64,000 nucleotides of DNA from Monarcha castaneiventris obscurior. Its lineage: Eukaryota; Chordata; Aves; Passeriformes; Monarchidae. The position numbers and the translations under genes were made by a program. The stretch spans positions 5,393,001-5,457,000 of the forward strand of contig JAMPIT010000230.1 of NCBI GenBank assembly GCA_026261815.1. Direction: 5' to 3'. Shown one piece after another: positions 23,576-36,000 of the stretch (the first letter of the stretch is position 1; each line of letters starts with the position of its first letter). The notes beneath the pieces are model-generated. The model was not told the DNA's origin, did no database searches, and saw nothing but the letters and a program-made list of their open reading frames with translations.

Positions 23576-26500
23576 TTTCTGTTAGATCTTATTATTTTGT
23601 TTAGTTGGGACAATGACGTAGCAGAATCCTCTGTCTTTTTGTTCACAATCTTTTTCAGTCACTGCAGATTCGATTTCAGGCTGCACTGGGTGTTGCTCTT
23701 TCAGACCAACTGCTTTCAATGGGATTATTTTTTTTAAAGTCAAATCACATCTATTGATTTAAGAATTTGCCACAGTGGCTTGCTGTTGTTTTTTATTAAT
23801 ATTAATCAAATTGATAATGTCCCCTTAGCACTGAGTAAGGAAAAAATATCTTTGTTTTGAAACCAAGCTCAATCAAACACAAATCCCACTATGAATAGAG
23901 GAACGAAGGATTACAGCAGCCATATGTTTATAAATGAGTAATAACCTTTACATCAGCAGAGTCCTTCACCAGGAACATCACAGATGGCGATATTTACAGT
24001 AGTTCTCTCTGAAGGGCTGACACCTAGGGTGGGTGAGCCTCCCTTAGCACAAGCAATCTTAAAATGGCAATTTTTGACCTTCCAGGCTGGACAATGGAGG
24101 AGTTTCATTTTTCCAGAGATTTTTTTCCTCCCTTCTGTCATCAGTTTTGCCACGTTGCTTAGTGACCTTCCGGCACTTGACCAGTCGGCGATTTTCAGAA
24201 TGCAGGAAAATGTTCATGGGAGACAATGCCAACCCAAGTGCCAGCTTTCCTCAATACCCTGCTTTTGTATCTGTACAATCCAAAACCTGTAGGAGTAGGA
24301 GAGATATAATGCTGCAGCAAGTAGGACTCTAAACCAGCTATTGAAAATTCATATGTTTTGATGAGATAGCACATAAAACAGTGACTGGCATCAGGCCACA
24401 GCATGATTGCAAATGTTCATATTTGTTGGCAAAAACGAGTCTTCTGTGACCTCCCAAGGTCACCTCTCCAGATTTCTCTCTGATTCATCAGTAGCAGTTT
24501 TGTCAGTGTGTGCAAGCACACAACTATGAGCTCTTCTCTTTCTCCTCTCCTGGCTGAGTGCCACTTCTGAGCAATAAAGTTTCCGGAATTGCTTCTGCAT
24601 ATTGCCTGTGACACTTGCCCCACTCTGGCTCCCACTGCTTGCAGAGAGATGGCAAGAGAGTGAGCAAAAGCTCACCCACATGCGACATCAGAAAGTCAGC
24701 CAGTGGCTGGAATGCCGAGCAGTCTACAAAAATGCTGTGAATTTGGGCGTCCGAAGATCGAGGAATTCTATCCCAGGAGGAACAGTGTCTTCTGAGGAGG
24801 GAAGGGGATCTGGATGTGCCTGAGGCAAACCAAGATGCCTGGCTTTTTGGAAGATGCATGAGATGTCTGGTCTTGTTCTGGTCAGGTTCTGCTGAGGTCC
24901 AGTCTCAGTGCCCACCAGGGCTGTGCTCTCAGTGGACAGTGGCCAGGGGCGTTTCTGAAGGCTCAGCTCCCCAGCCTGCAATTTTGCTGCCTTTGTGGGC
25001 AAGTCCATCTTTCCATTCAGTCCTCGGACTGTCCCTTTGCAGCGCTGGTTACCTTGTGGTGAGGGCTTTGAATGCACTGGCATTGAGGCACTGAATGCAA
25101 ATGACAAAGTGCTTCCCAAATCCTGGGTCACCCAGTGGGCACAGACCCTACCTGGACAGTAACACTGGAGTGTCCAACTTCAACCATCCATTTCTTTGTT
25201 GGAGCTGAGCTCTCAGGAACCAAATCCTGGCTCTGCCCTTTTTCCCAGATACTGCAGCATTTTAGCCCAGGGTCTTCTCTGTTTTAATTCTGTTTTTAAG
25301 TTCATTGGATCCTATTTACACCTTCCCTCATCAGTGACACACCATTTATCTTCCCTTCACCATGGCAAGGGGATCAGAAAGTGGATCTTATGACTCCAGC
25401 TGTACATTTTCATAGTAATTTCATCCACATTTAATCCATATCTGAGTTTTTTACTCTCCTCTGTGCCTCAAGGTAAAGTACTGGCCCTTTCCAGTGAAAT
25501 CAGCTAAGTAGAAACACCATCACTGCCACAGGTCCCCTGATGGTACCTTTGACTCCTCCTGCAGGGTTTCGGATTTAATGACTTGGAATGGGTAGCAGAT
25601 ACTAATGGTTTGCACATCTGTTACGCTGCAGCTGGAGAGTGTGTTCCTGTGTTAGAGGCTTGTTTTCATGTACTGAAAGTAGATGGACAAAAATAAAGGC
25701 TCATTAAATATTGAAAAGAAAGGTATCTTTTTTTAGTCAGAATCTTTACGTCTCTTCTAAAAATCACAGTTTATAAAAAAAATATTATGTCTTCCTTCTG
25801 ATATGAAATGATTCTCTTTACCAGTGGAATATGTCTATGTTTTTTTAGGTTGTCTCTATTTTGACTTCAGCTACACATGAAACTATTCCTCATTGTTGAT
25901 TTTTCTTCTCTCCTTTCTGCCTGCCCATTTTTTTTGAAAAACAAAGCTACCTTGACTCCTGGTGCATTGGAGGAAGTAAGAAGACATCCACAGAAGACAA
26001 AGACAACTGCAAAGGAAATTTCCTTTACAGTTTTTCAAGTCATCTCAATGCAGAGATCTTATATGACTTCCTCCATCTTGTGGTACTAAAAAATACTCTG
26101 GAGGACTTCACCGGCAGGAAATTCAAACATGTGCTGCCCTTTCCAGCTATTCCCATTGATCCAATAAAAAAGTGTTATCTATATGTTGAAATCTTTCAGG
26201 TCTAGAATGCTCCAAACAACAAAACATTTAAAAAAAATCTAAATCATTGGACATCAGAAGAGTGCCTCACTTTCTGTGCTCCTCTGATGAAAAGGGAAAT
26301 CACTGGGTTTTGCTTTGTGTTTTGAGACCTTGTAGTGTTATCTTCTTTGAACCTTCGGCACTCTTTGTTTTTTGCCATTGAAGTGACACTTCAGGGACAG
26401 CTGTCCTCACTAAAGTTCTCATTTTCCTACTATTACATCATTCTGTGCACAAAGACAACCTAAATGTATTCGAGAAAGTGGCCTTTCTAATACTGGGTAC

Positions 26501-27394
26501 AAACAGGAAAGAATAAAAATTAAGTCAGATCCTTGAGAACCTGCACTGGAGTAAACAAACACAACAAAAATATTACCGTGACAATCAAAGAAGGCAGCCT
26601 GAACTCAGTGGGAGCTATCCACATCCATCAGAGCACAGGCTTTGACTAGCCTCAGCAGCAAACTTTAGAGGTGAACCTGACCTTGAAAGTTCAAGGGTGT
26701 TCTGATTTAAAGTACTAGTTTGATCTCATCTGCACTGACAACAGCAGGACAACAACTTCTGTTTTCCCCTCTTTGTTAAAAAGGTCATAACTTGCCTTGG
26801 TTTTCAAAAGTTTGTTCTTTTCTTGCAAGAAAATAAGTAGATAAAAATAGGAGAAAAGAATGGCAAATGATAGAAAATATTGGTTTTCTGTGAGAGAAAA
26901 TAATGCTTTATTACAATAGCCAGTCTTCTTTCACAGACCTTGTTTTTTCCTTCTGTTTGTACAGCAGACAGAAGATAGAATGGGGCTGACTGTGACCATG
27001 AATATAAAGGTATGCACAGATGTAGGACTTTGTGAACTGCATGGGGTAGGAGTCTTGATTAGTGTTGCTGAGTAACAGATTAATTCCTTTGGCACTTTCC
27101 CGTAAACATGTCTGACTGTTTATGCAGGCAGGGGCTTTAAACTGAATGCATAACTTGAATTCTGCCTCTCTTGACCATGTGAGCTGACATCATGTGTTTC
27201 TTCAGCCCAGTTCTTTTTTCTCTTGTACCTGCCCTTTCCCTCAGTGGGGATTTGTGCTCCAGAGTGCCTTGCAGGACCAGTTTGCAAAGGCTGTATGATC
27301 ACAGCAGAGCTTTGCCTGTGTTTGCTTCCTCCCAGAGATCCAGGGGCACAGTGGTTCTGGACGGTGCCATGGAATTGGACACTGAGCAGCTGCT
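23576..27394. other. Unique sequence, locally GC-richer at 24540-25150
   Basis: No gene is supported. The 135-codon (24724-25131, -) and 111-codon (24524-24859, -) frames overlap each other and plus-strand frames in the GC-richer part, which is what chance openings do. A tiny exon-like segment at 26965-27009, with a strong pyrimidine tract before it and a GTATGC donor after it, is discussed as a finding. No repeat family is recognised. Confidence 0.45.
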
Positions 27395-27446
27395 CAGGTT
27401 TTCAGTACTGAAAAGGGTTTTCAGGTTTTCAGTACTGAAAGGGTTA
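27395..27446. repeat. Tandem duplication of a palindromic 27-mer
   Basis: The unit CAGGTTTTCAGTACTGAAAA plus GGGTTTT occurs twice head to tail, starting at 27395 and 27422. In copy one, 27399-27414 is a perfect 16-base palindrome (TTTTCAGTACTGAAAA). Copy two keeps 14 bases of it (27427-27440). This is directly visible. A recent slippage or duplication event is the simplest cause. Confidence 0.9.
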
Positions 27447-30400
27447 GGGCTGCCTCCACTTCTGCCAACAGGAATCCTCCCATTGATTTTTCACTAGGAG
27501 CAAGTTCAGGCCCTTCTTCAGTAAGTTACTGACACAAGTATCAGTGTTGGTAATAGTGGCCCTGCAGCAGATGGAGTGCTTCAATTATCTTGGGCCCGTG
27601 ATGAATGAGTGCTATTGACAGCTGCTGCAAAATCCATAGCAGACTGAGGATGCACAGACAATTATGATATCGCTGGTAAACATATGGCAGGACTGGATCT
27701 CTTAAAAAACTAAAAACTCATGCTCTGCTGGCCTTGGGTTTGGTCCAGAGCCAAGTTCTATGTTGGACTTTGGTCACACACTGTTGCAAAATCCCATAGG
27801 GGTGACAAACCAGGGTCTTAGGGCCTTGGTATCTGGAGCTCACTCTGCCTTTGTTGAATATTGTCTCTGGGTGTTATTGGTGTTTATTTGGTGTAAGGAA
27901 AAGGAAAGCTTGTTTTCCTATACTATTGCTAAAATGTGTGGGTGTATTCCTTTCAGCCTATTTTAATCCACCTCAATACACTGTACTGCCTACAGAAGGT
28001 TCTGTGTTTGAACAGGTCCATCAGGAGTATGTATTTCTTCACTAACCAAGCCAAGGAGTCAGTAATAGCTGTTATTTTAGCCCAATGCCTGCAGTTCATA
28101 CATCAGCCAGTGAAACAGCAAAGCAGAGTTAGTTTTACCAGCTGTTCCCTTGCCGATTCCCATCTCTCCTTTACTGCAAAATCATAGTGGCTTTGGGAGT
28201 ACTCTGTGGCCTTTTGCAACTATCTCCCATTTGCTTCATCTGTAGCTCTTAGTATTTCTGGAAAGGATGCTGAGGTGGTTGCACACCCACCTTCAACCTT
28301 CCACGGTCCCTTTGGGCACACTTGTGACTGCACCACTGGAGTCTGGAGGGCTTAGAACCCCCAAGCCTTCACCAGGCCCAGTGGTTCACAGAGTTCTGCC
28401 TCATTGTTCTTTCCAGAGATGGTGCCTTACAGACCTGATGAGCTTTTATTTCACTAAATTCAGAAGAACAGAAATAAAATGAGAGTCTCTTTTTCCATCT
28501 TTTTCTTCCCGGAGAGGATAGTTTTTCAGTTGCTTTGTCATACAGTTGTTCTTTTCTTTGGCAGAATTAACTATGCGTTGTGATTAACAAATAAACGTCC
28601 CATCAGCTCAGGGAATTAAAAAAAAAAAACAAAAACAAAAACCAACAACAAAACCCACATTGGATAACTGGTTTTTTTTCTCTCTTTGTTGAATTAACAA
28701 TTTTAGCTGATCCTCCTACAGCAGGCCATATTCAGAATTCTGCATGTTCATTAGACAGCTGAGAGCAAAATTTGCCCTTCTCATACACTTCACATCTCCT
28801 ATCACTTCACATCTCAGTGCCTCCCTAGAAAATGCACCAATTTTCATTCCTGCTGCATTGTCCGTAACACTTATTTATCTATTGTCAGCTGGCAAAGTTA
28901 TGAGATCAAAGGCTTGAGCAGGTAACTACTACTCTAAAACATTAGAAAAATAGACTGAGTGATCTTATCCAATTCTCTATTGTTTGGTAATTGGGAGAGA
29001 ATTTTGGATCCTATTATCTCTGTTGTCATTCCATTTTTTTTAATGCCAACTTGTTTCTTAAACATTATAAATTATGATGCCAGGTGCAAGCATTTCTCAG
29101 CACAGACTACTCTCTGAAACACATCTTTAATTGTATCAGATTATGTTTTTATTTTGTTTTTAATAAATAAAAATATGCGAACACACCTACACAGGCAAGG
29201 GATGTATGAGCTTGTTTGCTTACTTTGAAACCTACTTACATGCAGAGAGTTCAAAAGCTTGAGTCAGACATCATGCTCTGCTTAGGGGAAGCTGAATAAA
29301 GAGGTGATGAGGGGTCAAAGAGAGAAAAAAATTCCAACTAAAATGGCTCTGAAGATGACCACAGTAGATGTGAGGGCGTGTATTTGCACTGGACTCATCA
29401 GAGATGCCCCTCTTTGTCTGGACTGAGCATTTGATGTTGTTTAAATACTGGTACCTTATCTTGGCTACTAATATGTGGCATCTCTTTCCCTTTGTTCATG
29501 GCACAAGGCTTTCCTTTGGTTGAAAACAGGAAAGGGATTACTGACAGATGAGAACCAGAGAAGACCAGAGAAAAAGGTTTGTGAATTCAAACAGTGTTTG
29601 ATAGAAGTGCCTTGACAGCTCAGACCATCAGCCATGTCATCATGGAGCACAAGCTTTGTCCACAAAATTAGAAGAGTCTTTTTGCCATACAACTGCATCG
29701 TCAGGTTTGTTCTCCTCTCTCTGTGAGGCTTGTCCTCTCCAGCCTCTTCCAAAGAACAGAGGTGTGGGCCCAGCCTGCTGTAAAGTATTTTACAGACCTT
29801 TATTTTTTTTAAAAAAAAAGAGGGTGTGGGGGAAGAACAAAGGCCTACTTTTTTGGATCTGAATCCTGTCATACCGAAATTCAAGGAAGAGTATAGATTA
29901 TATGGTGCTTTCAAAATGCAATAAGTAGATGTGCAAATAAAACAAAACAATAAAGCCCCAATTTAAATCCTCCTGCCAACACAATCAATATAAACATATA
30001 AAGCATTTGCTAAAACCAACTTAGAAAGAACGAGAAGGACTGGGGACAAAAGTGGGAAAAGATGTGCCCAGAAGACCACGGCACTGCTTCCCTGCAAGAT
30101 AATGCCTGCCTCTTGTTGGCATTGTGCATCATTTCCATGGTGGCTCATGGCTCATCTTCCTCTTAGGAAGCATGTAGGCTCAGCATAAATGATTGTTTGA
30201 GATTTGAGATTGTTCAAGACTGTTTGAGGTTTGAGATCCTTACCAAAGACGTATTAGTAAAAACACCAATCTGATATAAAAAAATGTTCTGTTCCATCTG
30301 GGGTCAGATTGCATTTGTTATCATTTAAATTTAAAATGAGGCTAGAGAAGATATAAAACCCTGATATTCTAGGAACTGACACAGCCCCAGGTCTGACTTT

Positions 30401-32189
30401 GAACAATTTATCGCAGAGACTAGTGTTGTCAAGGGATCAGTCATAGCCTGTAGCTGAAAGTCATAGACTGTGTGCAGGAGAAATCCAAATATGCAGCAGG
30501 AAAAAAGAAAAAAAACTATTATATTCCATTTTTTCCTGTAAATGTAAGATTCTTCTCCTTGTAGAATTTTTTGCATTTCACCAAAACTAACTAGGAAAAA
30601 CCAATAAATTATGCCCAGATAGCAATCTGGGACCAGCAATGCACTTTTCCTGATTTTTGTGAATTTTTGTGGAAGGATGCTTGTATTTAAGATTGACACT
30701 GTATCCACTTCATACTTAAGATGCATTTTCCATATGAGAGCTGTTTTTGCCACTCACTGGTTCTAATGGTCTTATCACCTAAATGTTCACAAAGGGGCTC
30801 AGGCATAATGTCCCTACTACGATGTATGAAAGATGTTCAAAGCCCTGCTGGATTTATTTTTTTTTCAGCCTGTCTGGCTGTAGATTTGACCAGATTCAAG
30901 TGCATTGATTTGCAGAGCACAGACAATCAGGATAACCAGAAATCATCTGAACTTCAGGGCATATTTTTCCCTTCAAATCCATTAACTTTAGGAAGACTTT
31001 TTAGGTTGGTAACTCCAGGGGAATAACAGACTTGTGAACTTAAAAAGAAGTTACCTCCTTGCTGGAGCAGTTACGAGATGCTTTAAAACCCAGGAGCTGA
31101 ACAACTGCTTTCAGTCTGGAGTGACTGTAACTGGGAGAAGAAAGGCCACACCATGCCAAGCCATGGCCCATGGAGAGCTGCTGTGCACCTTGACCAGCCC
31201 CAGCACAGGAGGTGGTGGCCGTGCAGAGTCCTGGACATCTTCTCAACCCACCACCATGGTCCCTGTACCTCTGAGGATGCACTTGAGTTTTAAGCAGGAG
31301 CTGAGCTCCTCCAAAATACTTGGAGTCTGCTGTGCCTTGGTGGATTCACCCCCAGAATGAAGTTGATTTTTAACACTAGACAACTGCATAGAGTATCGAC
31401 CACACAAATGATTTTTTGTGTCATAATAATTTGCTTTGGGATACGTCTTTTGACCTCTCCAGCACTCAGAGGGGCTGGACATAGATAGTTTCTCACCAGT
31501 CTCAGACACTCCCCCATGGATGCAGCCATCAGTGGGAAGGGGATCATCAGAGCTGGTGTGCTCGGCTCAGAGGATCCCAGCTGGGTGCTACTGCCTGGCC
31601 TTCTCCCCATCCGCATGTCTGGACACGGGTGGAGATTCATTAACTCTGTGCTTCTGTTGGAATTCCTCTGTTGTGCCAACCTCCTGCTATCTGATCATTT
31701 CCAGCAAATTTATCTGGCCAGTCACGTAAAATTACGGCAAACTCTGACAAACTAGGGCCAACCATTTATTAAATTCCCAGATGAAACAATTTACCGTTTC
31801 TACAATCCTTTAAATACAAATGGCTTTTCTTGGATTCGAGTGAAAAACAAGGTAAGCTGCTAGAGATACATCAATGACATATACAACTCCACAGATTGAG
31901 TTTATGTCTCTTACTAAATGATGTCTTAGAAAGCATTTCTGTGTGGATTTCATTTCTTAATGTGGTTTATGGCCCCAGAAGCCTCATGAGCTGGTGTGTG
32001 TAGCCTCCTTCCTACCTGACAGTGTAAGACTGATACCCTTTACTTTACATTGATCAGCCCATGCTAAAACTGATACTTCTTCTATTGCAATATCTTTTTA
32101 TCTTATGACTGACAAATCCTCTCTAACTCATTTTTTTTCAGCAATCACAAGTGCTGCTGGGTTCAGTTCCTATTTTTTTTTTTTTTTTA
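27447..32189. other. Unique non-coding sequence with short simple repeats
   Basis: No gene is supported. Present are an A-rich tract at about 28618-28654 (an A12 run, then CAAAA units), a short imperfect direct repeat around 28784-28816 (CACTTCACATCTC twice), another at about 30192-30238 (TGTTTGAGATTTGAGAT-like), and a T16 run at 32173-32188. The 160-codon frame at 29468-29950 (-) and the 140-codon frame at 30331-30753 (-) have no motifs. A 71-base exon-like piece at 31781-31851 is discussed as a finding. Confidence 0.45.
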
Positions 32190-33085
32190 ACTTTATGAGT
32201 AACTACCTATCCCCATTGCAGCAGCTGCAGAAATCCCTCCTCAGCCCAGTGCTTCTGACAGTGGCCTGTAGCAGGTATTTCGGGGAACAGTGTAAAAGCA
32301 GAGCAACTGTAGAGGGATACTTTATTCTGGCACACCCTCCCAGCAGTCTGTGCCTTGGGGGCACCGTGAGCCAGAGATTGTATCTGCATCTTTGCGTTTT
32401 GTAACGCTCGATGAATTTTTCAGCCAGGAATTTGTCTAATTGCTTTTTGAGCCCATGTATACTTTTGGCCTCTACAACATCCTGTGGCATTGAGTTCTGC
32501 AGCATAATTATGCAGCATGTGAAAAAAAATTCATAATAATTTATTTTGTTTTAAATCTGCATCTTGATATTTTTATATGATACCCTTCCTTGATACCCCC
32601 TTTCTTGAACAGTAATAACTAATTTAGAACACACTATCCTTTTTTTATGTTTAGAATGGTTTCTGTTTATATCTACTATCCTGCATTTATCAAATACATT
32701 TAATTTGACTGTTTTTATCAGCTGGTCACTAATTAACATGAAAACCTTCAGCCATATGTCATAATTACATTTTGCTTTTAATTTTGGTGGTTTGTTTTGG
32801 TTGTTGGGGTTCTTTTTTTTGGTCATGTTACTTCTCAGTTCCTTTTCCAGTTTGTTTATGAATATTTTGAAGAGCAGAGGTCCCAGGATGGCCCTCTGTG
32901 AAATTCCACTGATAATCCCCACCATGGTAAAACATGGCCATACATTCCTACTCTCCTTTCCCTCTTTTGTCTAGTTACTGGTTTACACAAGAATTTCTTT
33001 ACCCAAAAGTGCTCACTTTCCCTAAAGAGTCACTGAAGGCACTTGTAGGAAGCATTAGGCATCTAAGTACAATATGGGAACAGCC
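32190..33085 (-). mobile_element. Old CR1-type LINE, ORF2 and 3' end, reverse
   Basis: The minus-strand translation of 32840-32925 gives SQRAILGPLLFKIFINKL, matching the conserved CR1 reverse transcriptase segment 'PQGSVLGPVLFNIFINDL'. Further toward the 3' end, 32400-32505 gives NSMPQDVVEAKSIHGLKKQL, the C-terminal region of ORF2. Between them, words around 32607-32730 (CTAATTTAGAACACACTATC, CTGCATTTATCAA) also fit this family in order. About 250 bases of the family sequence, which would carry the catalytic FADD box, appear to be missing. Matches upstream reach about 33085 (CATCTAAGTACAATATG). Divergence is much higher than in the 3'-end copies elsewhere in the window, so this is an older, sauropsid-wide subfamily. 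The 3' limit near 32190 is uncertain. The protein is dead, with multiple frame breaks. Confidence 0.85.
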
Positions 33086-36000
33086 ATAGTGGATCTAACT
33101 TGGCCACATGCAAAGCCATATTCTTGTTTCACTTTCTAGGTATTCTTGCAGCACACTATGCCTTTGGGCTATTCTTTTTCCTTTTTATTACATTCATATT
33201 TCATGCCTGCTTAGGATTTCTGGTTTGCTGGTACAGCCAAGCCTGTTTAGCTCTCACTTTTGAAACAAAATGCATTTTATAACCAAAGTTATGTGCTATG
33301 AGCTCTCCTTCATCTCCCAAAAGATTTTGGCCTTCTACGGAAACTGTTTTCATGTCCAGTCTGTTTACTGTCTGGATCTGAAGAGTAAATTCCCTCAAAA
33401 GACAGTGGGCAGGAAGAAGAATTGTTGCCAGATACACTGTGTATTCATAATGAAAACAATATAGTAGGGTTGAAAGAAGCCTCCTAAAAAGCATGTCAGG
33501 CAGCAGTGTCTGCTCCTCACAGACTTTGGGATGGTGCAGGAGAATATCCAAGTGGGAGAAAAACGGAGTGAGGTACGGCTCAGGAGTGGAGTAGAGTTCT
33601 TCAGAGAACATGGGAAGGGAGTACTGCAGAGACAACATGGGCCCAAGCATTAGATTTTTGGGGGGGTGTAGCAGTTACTTCTCTTTATATGTAAGTGGAA
33701 ATGGCTTCCTGTGTTTCTCTTGCATACTGGGAGTGGGGACTGGCAGTGTCTCAGGCCTTTTTAAAGTGGCCTGTGGGACTGGGTCCTCCTGTGCACATTT
33801 CTTCTGGACAGCCTCCAAAAGACATGGCAGATTCAGCTGCAGTGATGGAGATGGTGGTGGGGACTTCGGTTTTTCACCTTTTCCTGAGTCTCCAGCATCT
33901 TATGTCAAGTGAACCAAAGGCCAAACTTCACCTCTAGCCTAGAGGAACTCTGGGCTTGTCTAAAATCCTCGGATAGGGCTTGATTATCAGTGCTGGGCTC
34001 CATGAGTACAGGGAATATGCAGCATAGCCACAATCCAGGTGGGTGATTCTACGATTCTTGTGTCAACACACTTCAGCTATGCATACCATGGACAAAACCT
34101 GCATGCCGTATTCAACAGAGTTCCCTCACTCCCAAATATGAATTAAAAATCCCTCTAAATTCCTTGCCTTCTTCTGTGTGCCACCATTTACTTATGCTTG
34201 TCTGGCTGGCCTTCATTTCCAGAGGCCACAGGCAGACAGGTGGCATTGCACAGCAGCACACACCTTCTGCCAGGTTCAGTATCTCCTGATCCTTCAGGCC
34301 TGACCCGTTTCTGCACACAGTTCTTGGCAACAGCTGTCTTGATTTTTGATCCCTGAGGCCTTCTTAGAGATATTGACTAAGCTGAAAGACCAGGGACAGA
34401 ATTTTCGAAGTAGACAGAAAACCATGAATGTTCTGCTTTTCTTCCCCCATGGTGCCTATCCACCTGTGAAAAACATTAGTTTTTCATGCTGCCCATCTTC
34501 CCAGGCTACAAATACAGTTCTCCTTTGACACTGATCATGAAAATAGTTCTGCTGCATTTCTGCAACTCATCTTTTTTTTTCCCCACCCAAATAGAGCTGT
34601 CCTTCTTCAGGCATGGCCATTTTTTGTCTTCCCTTTGACCACATAGTAAGAAACCGCTTCATTACTGCAAATTGACCAATCATTCTTTTTTCAGAAAAAT
34701 CTGAAACCCTTTGTCAAACTTTTTGTATCTCAAGTTTCAATGAGATAAATACGTCTTTAAAATTAACTTATATTATTTTAACTGAATTGGAATAAATGCC
34801 ACAGGAGAAATAAAGTAACTACAGTGACAAAAAGAACCCTATTGGCATGGTGAGTGAGTCCTTATCTCTGAAGCACATCCAGCACTATTTCAGATCCAGT
34901 CCCTGGTTTAAATTCCAGGTGCAAAGCATGGGTAATCAAAAAGTTTTTCTTAACTCACCAGAACATCACATTCCAGACCTTAACTGTATGGTGACTGTGG
35001 TGTCACAACAGCTCTTCAACTTTCAGGCAGAACAGTGAAATACATTGGACTACAAATTAGCCAGAAGCTGAAACCTCTTCATTGTACCACATGCCTGTCC
35101 ATCAGTGTCATTATTCTTGATTTTCTTATAATTTCTCTGTTTAATATTGGTCACCAGTACAGTGAATCCATCCTGCTGAATTTTCAGAGGCCAACATCTT
35201 GGTACTACACCTAGAAGAGGCAGGCCTGGGTTTTTCATTACATGGGAATTTCTCGTGATTCAGCACTCAGCCTTTGTCACTAGGATGTTATTTCATCTTT
35301 GCTTTCCTCCTGTGCCAAAGGGTTTTATCAAAGACCTGTAACCAGGTTTTTAACAGCTATCCAACAACAAAGATCCTGCGTTCTGTTCGTGTGGATCAGT
35401 TCAGAGCAGGGACTTGGGGGGCTTGTGCTTCAAGATCTAGTATCAGTAACTGGACAGGTGAAGTACCTACATCATCTGTGAAGAGGAATGAGAGTTTGAA
35501 GCAGCAAGTTTAGGTCAGAAGAAGAACCAGACATTCTGCAGCGGTGAGAAAATTAGTGCTTCTTCCTGAGAGGAGGTGTAGTTTCAGGAATGAGATGTCT
35601 GCTCTGTGGTCAGAGAGAGGGGACTCTATATAAACATTCCTGGTGAAAGGTAGCACAAATGGCTCTTATTTTCCTCCATGGGCCTCTTTATAAGACTTCT
35701 CTTGTAGATCAAGATAAATAATATATGAGTGCATGAGTGCAGGCATAGATCACACCTTCTCAGAGATCAGATGTTTCTCTTCTTTTAAAGGTTTCAGACC
35801 AGAAATAGATACAGCATTGATGATCTTATTGGTCATCATGTAACATGCAGTTGTGCCTAGAAAATGAAATACATAATGCCTTTGGGGTGAGGTCAGTGAG
35901 TTAGCCTTGCATTAAATATTTTGATCCAGTGAGCAGAAATTAACCTATTTGTTATTTTCAATCATAAACCACCTTGATTTCAAACTTTGTTAACACTTAG

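Noticed and set aside
29468..29950. 160-codon open frame on the minus strand
   Set aside because: No recognisable domain or repeat-derived protein. Judged to be chance.
34047..34066. GATTCTACGATTCTTGTG resembling CR1 tail octamers
   Set aside because: Upstream sequence shows no CR1 3' block, so a tail alone is not supported.
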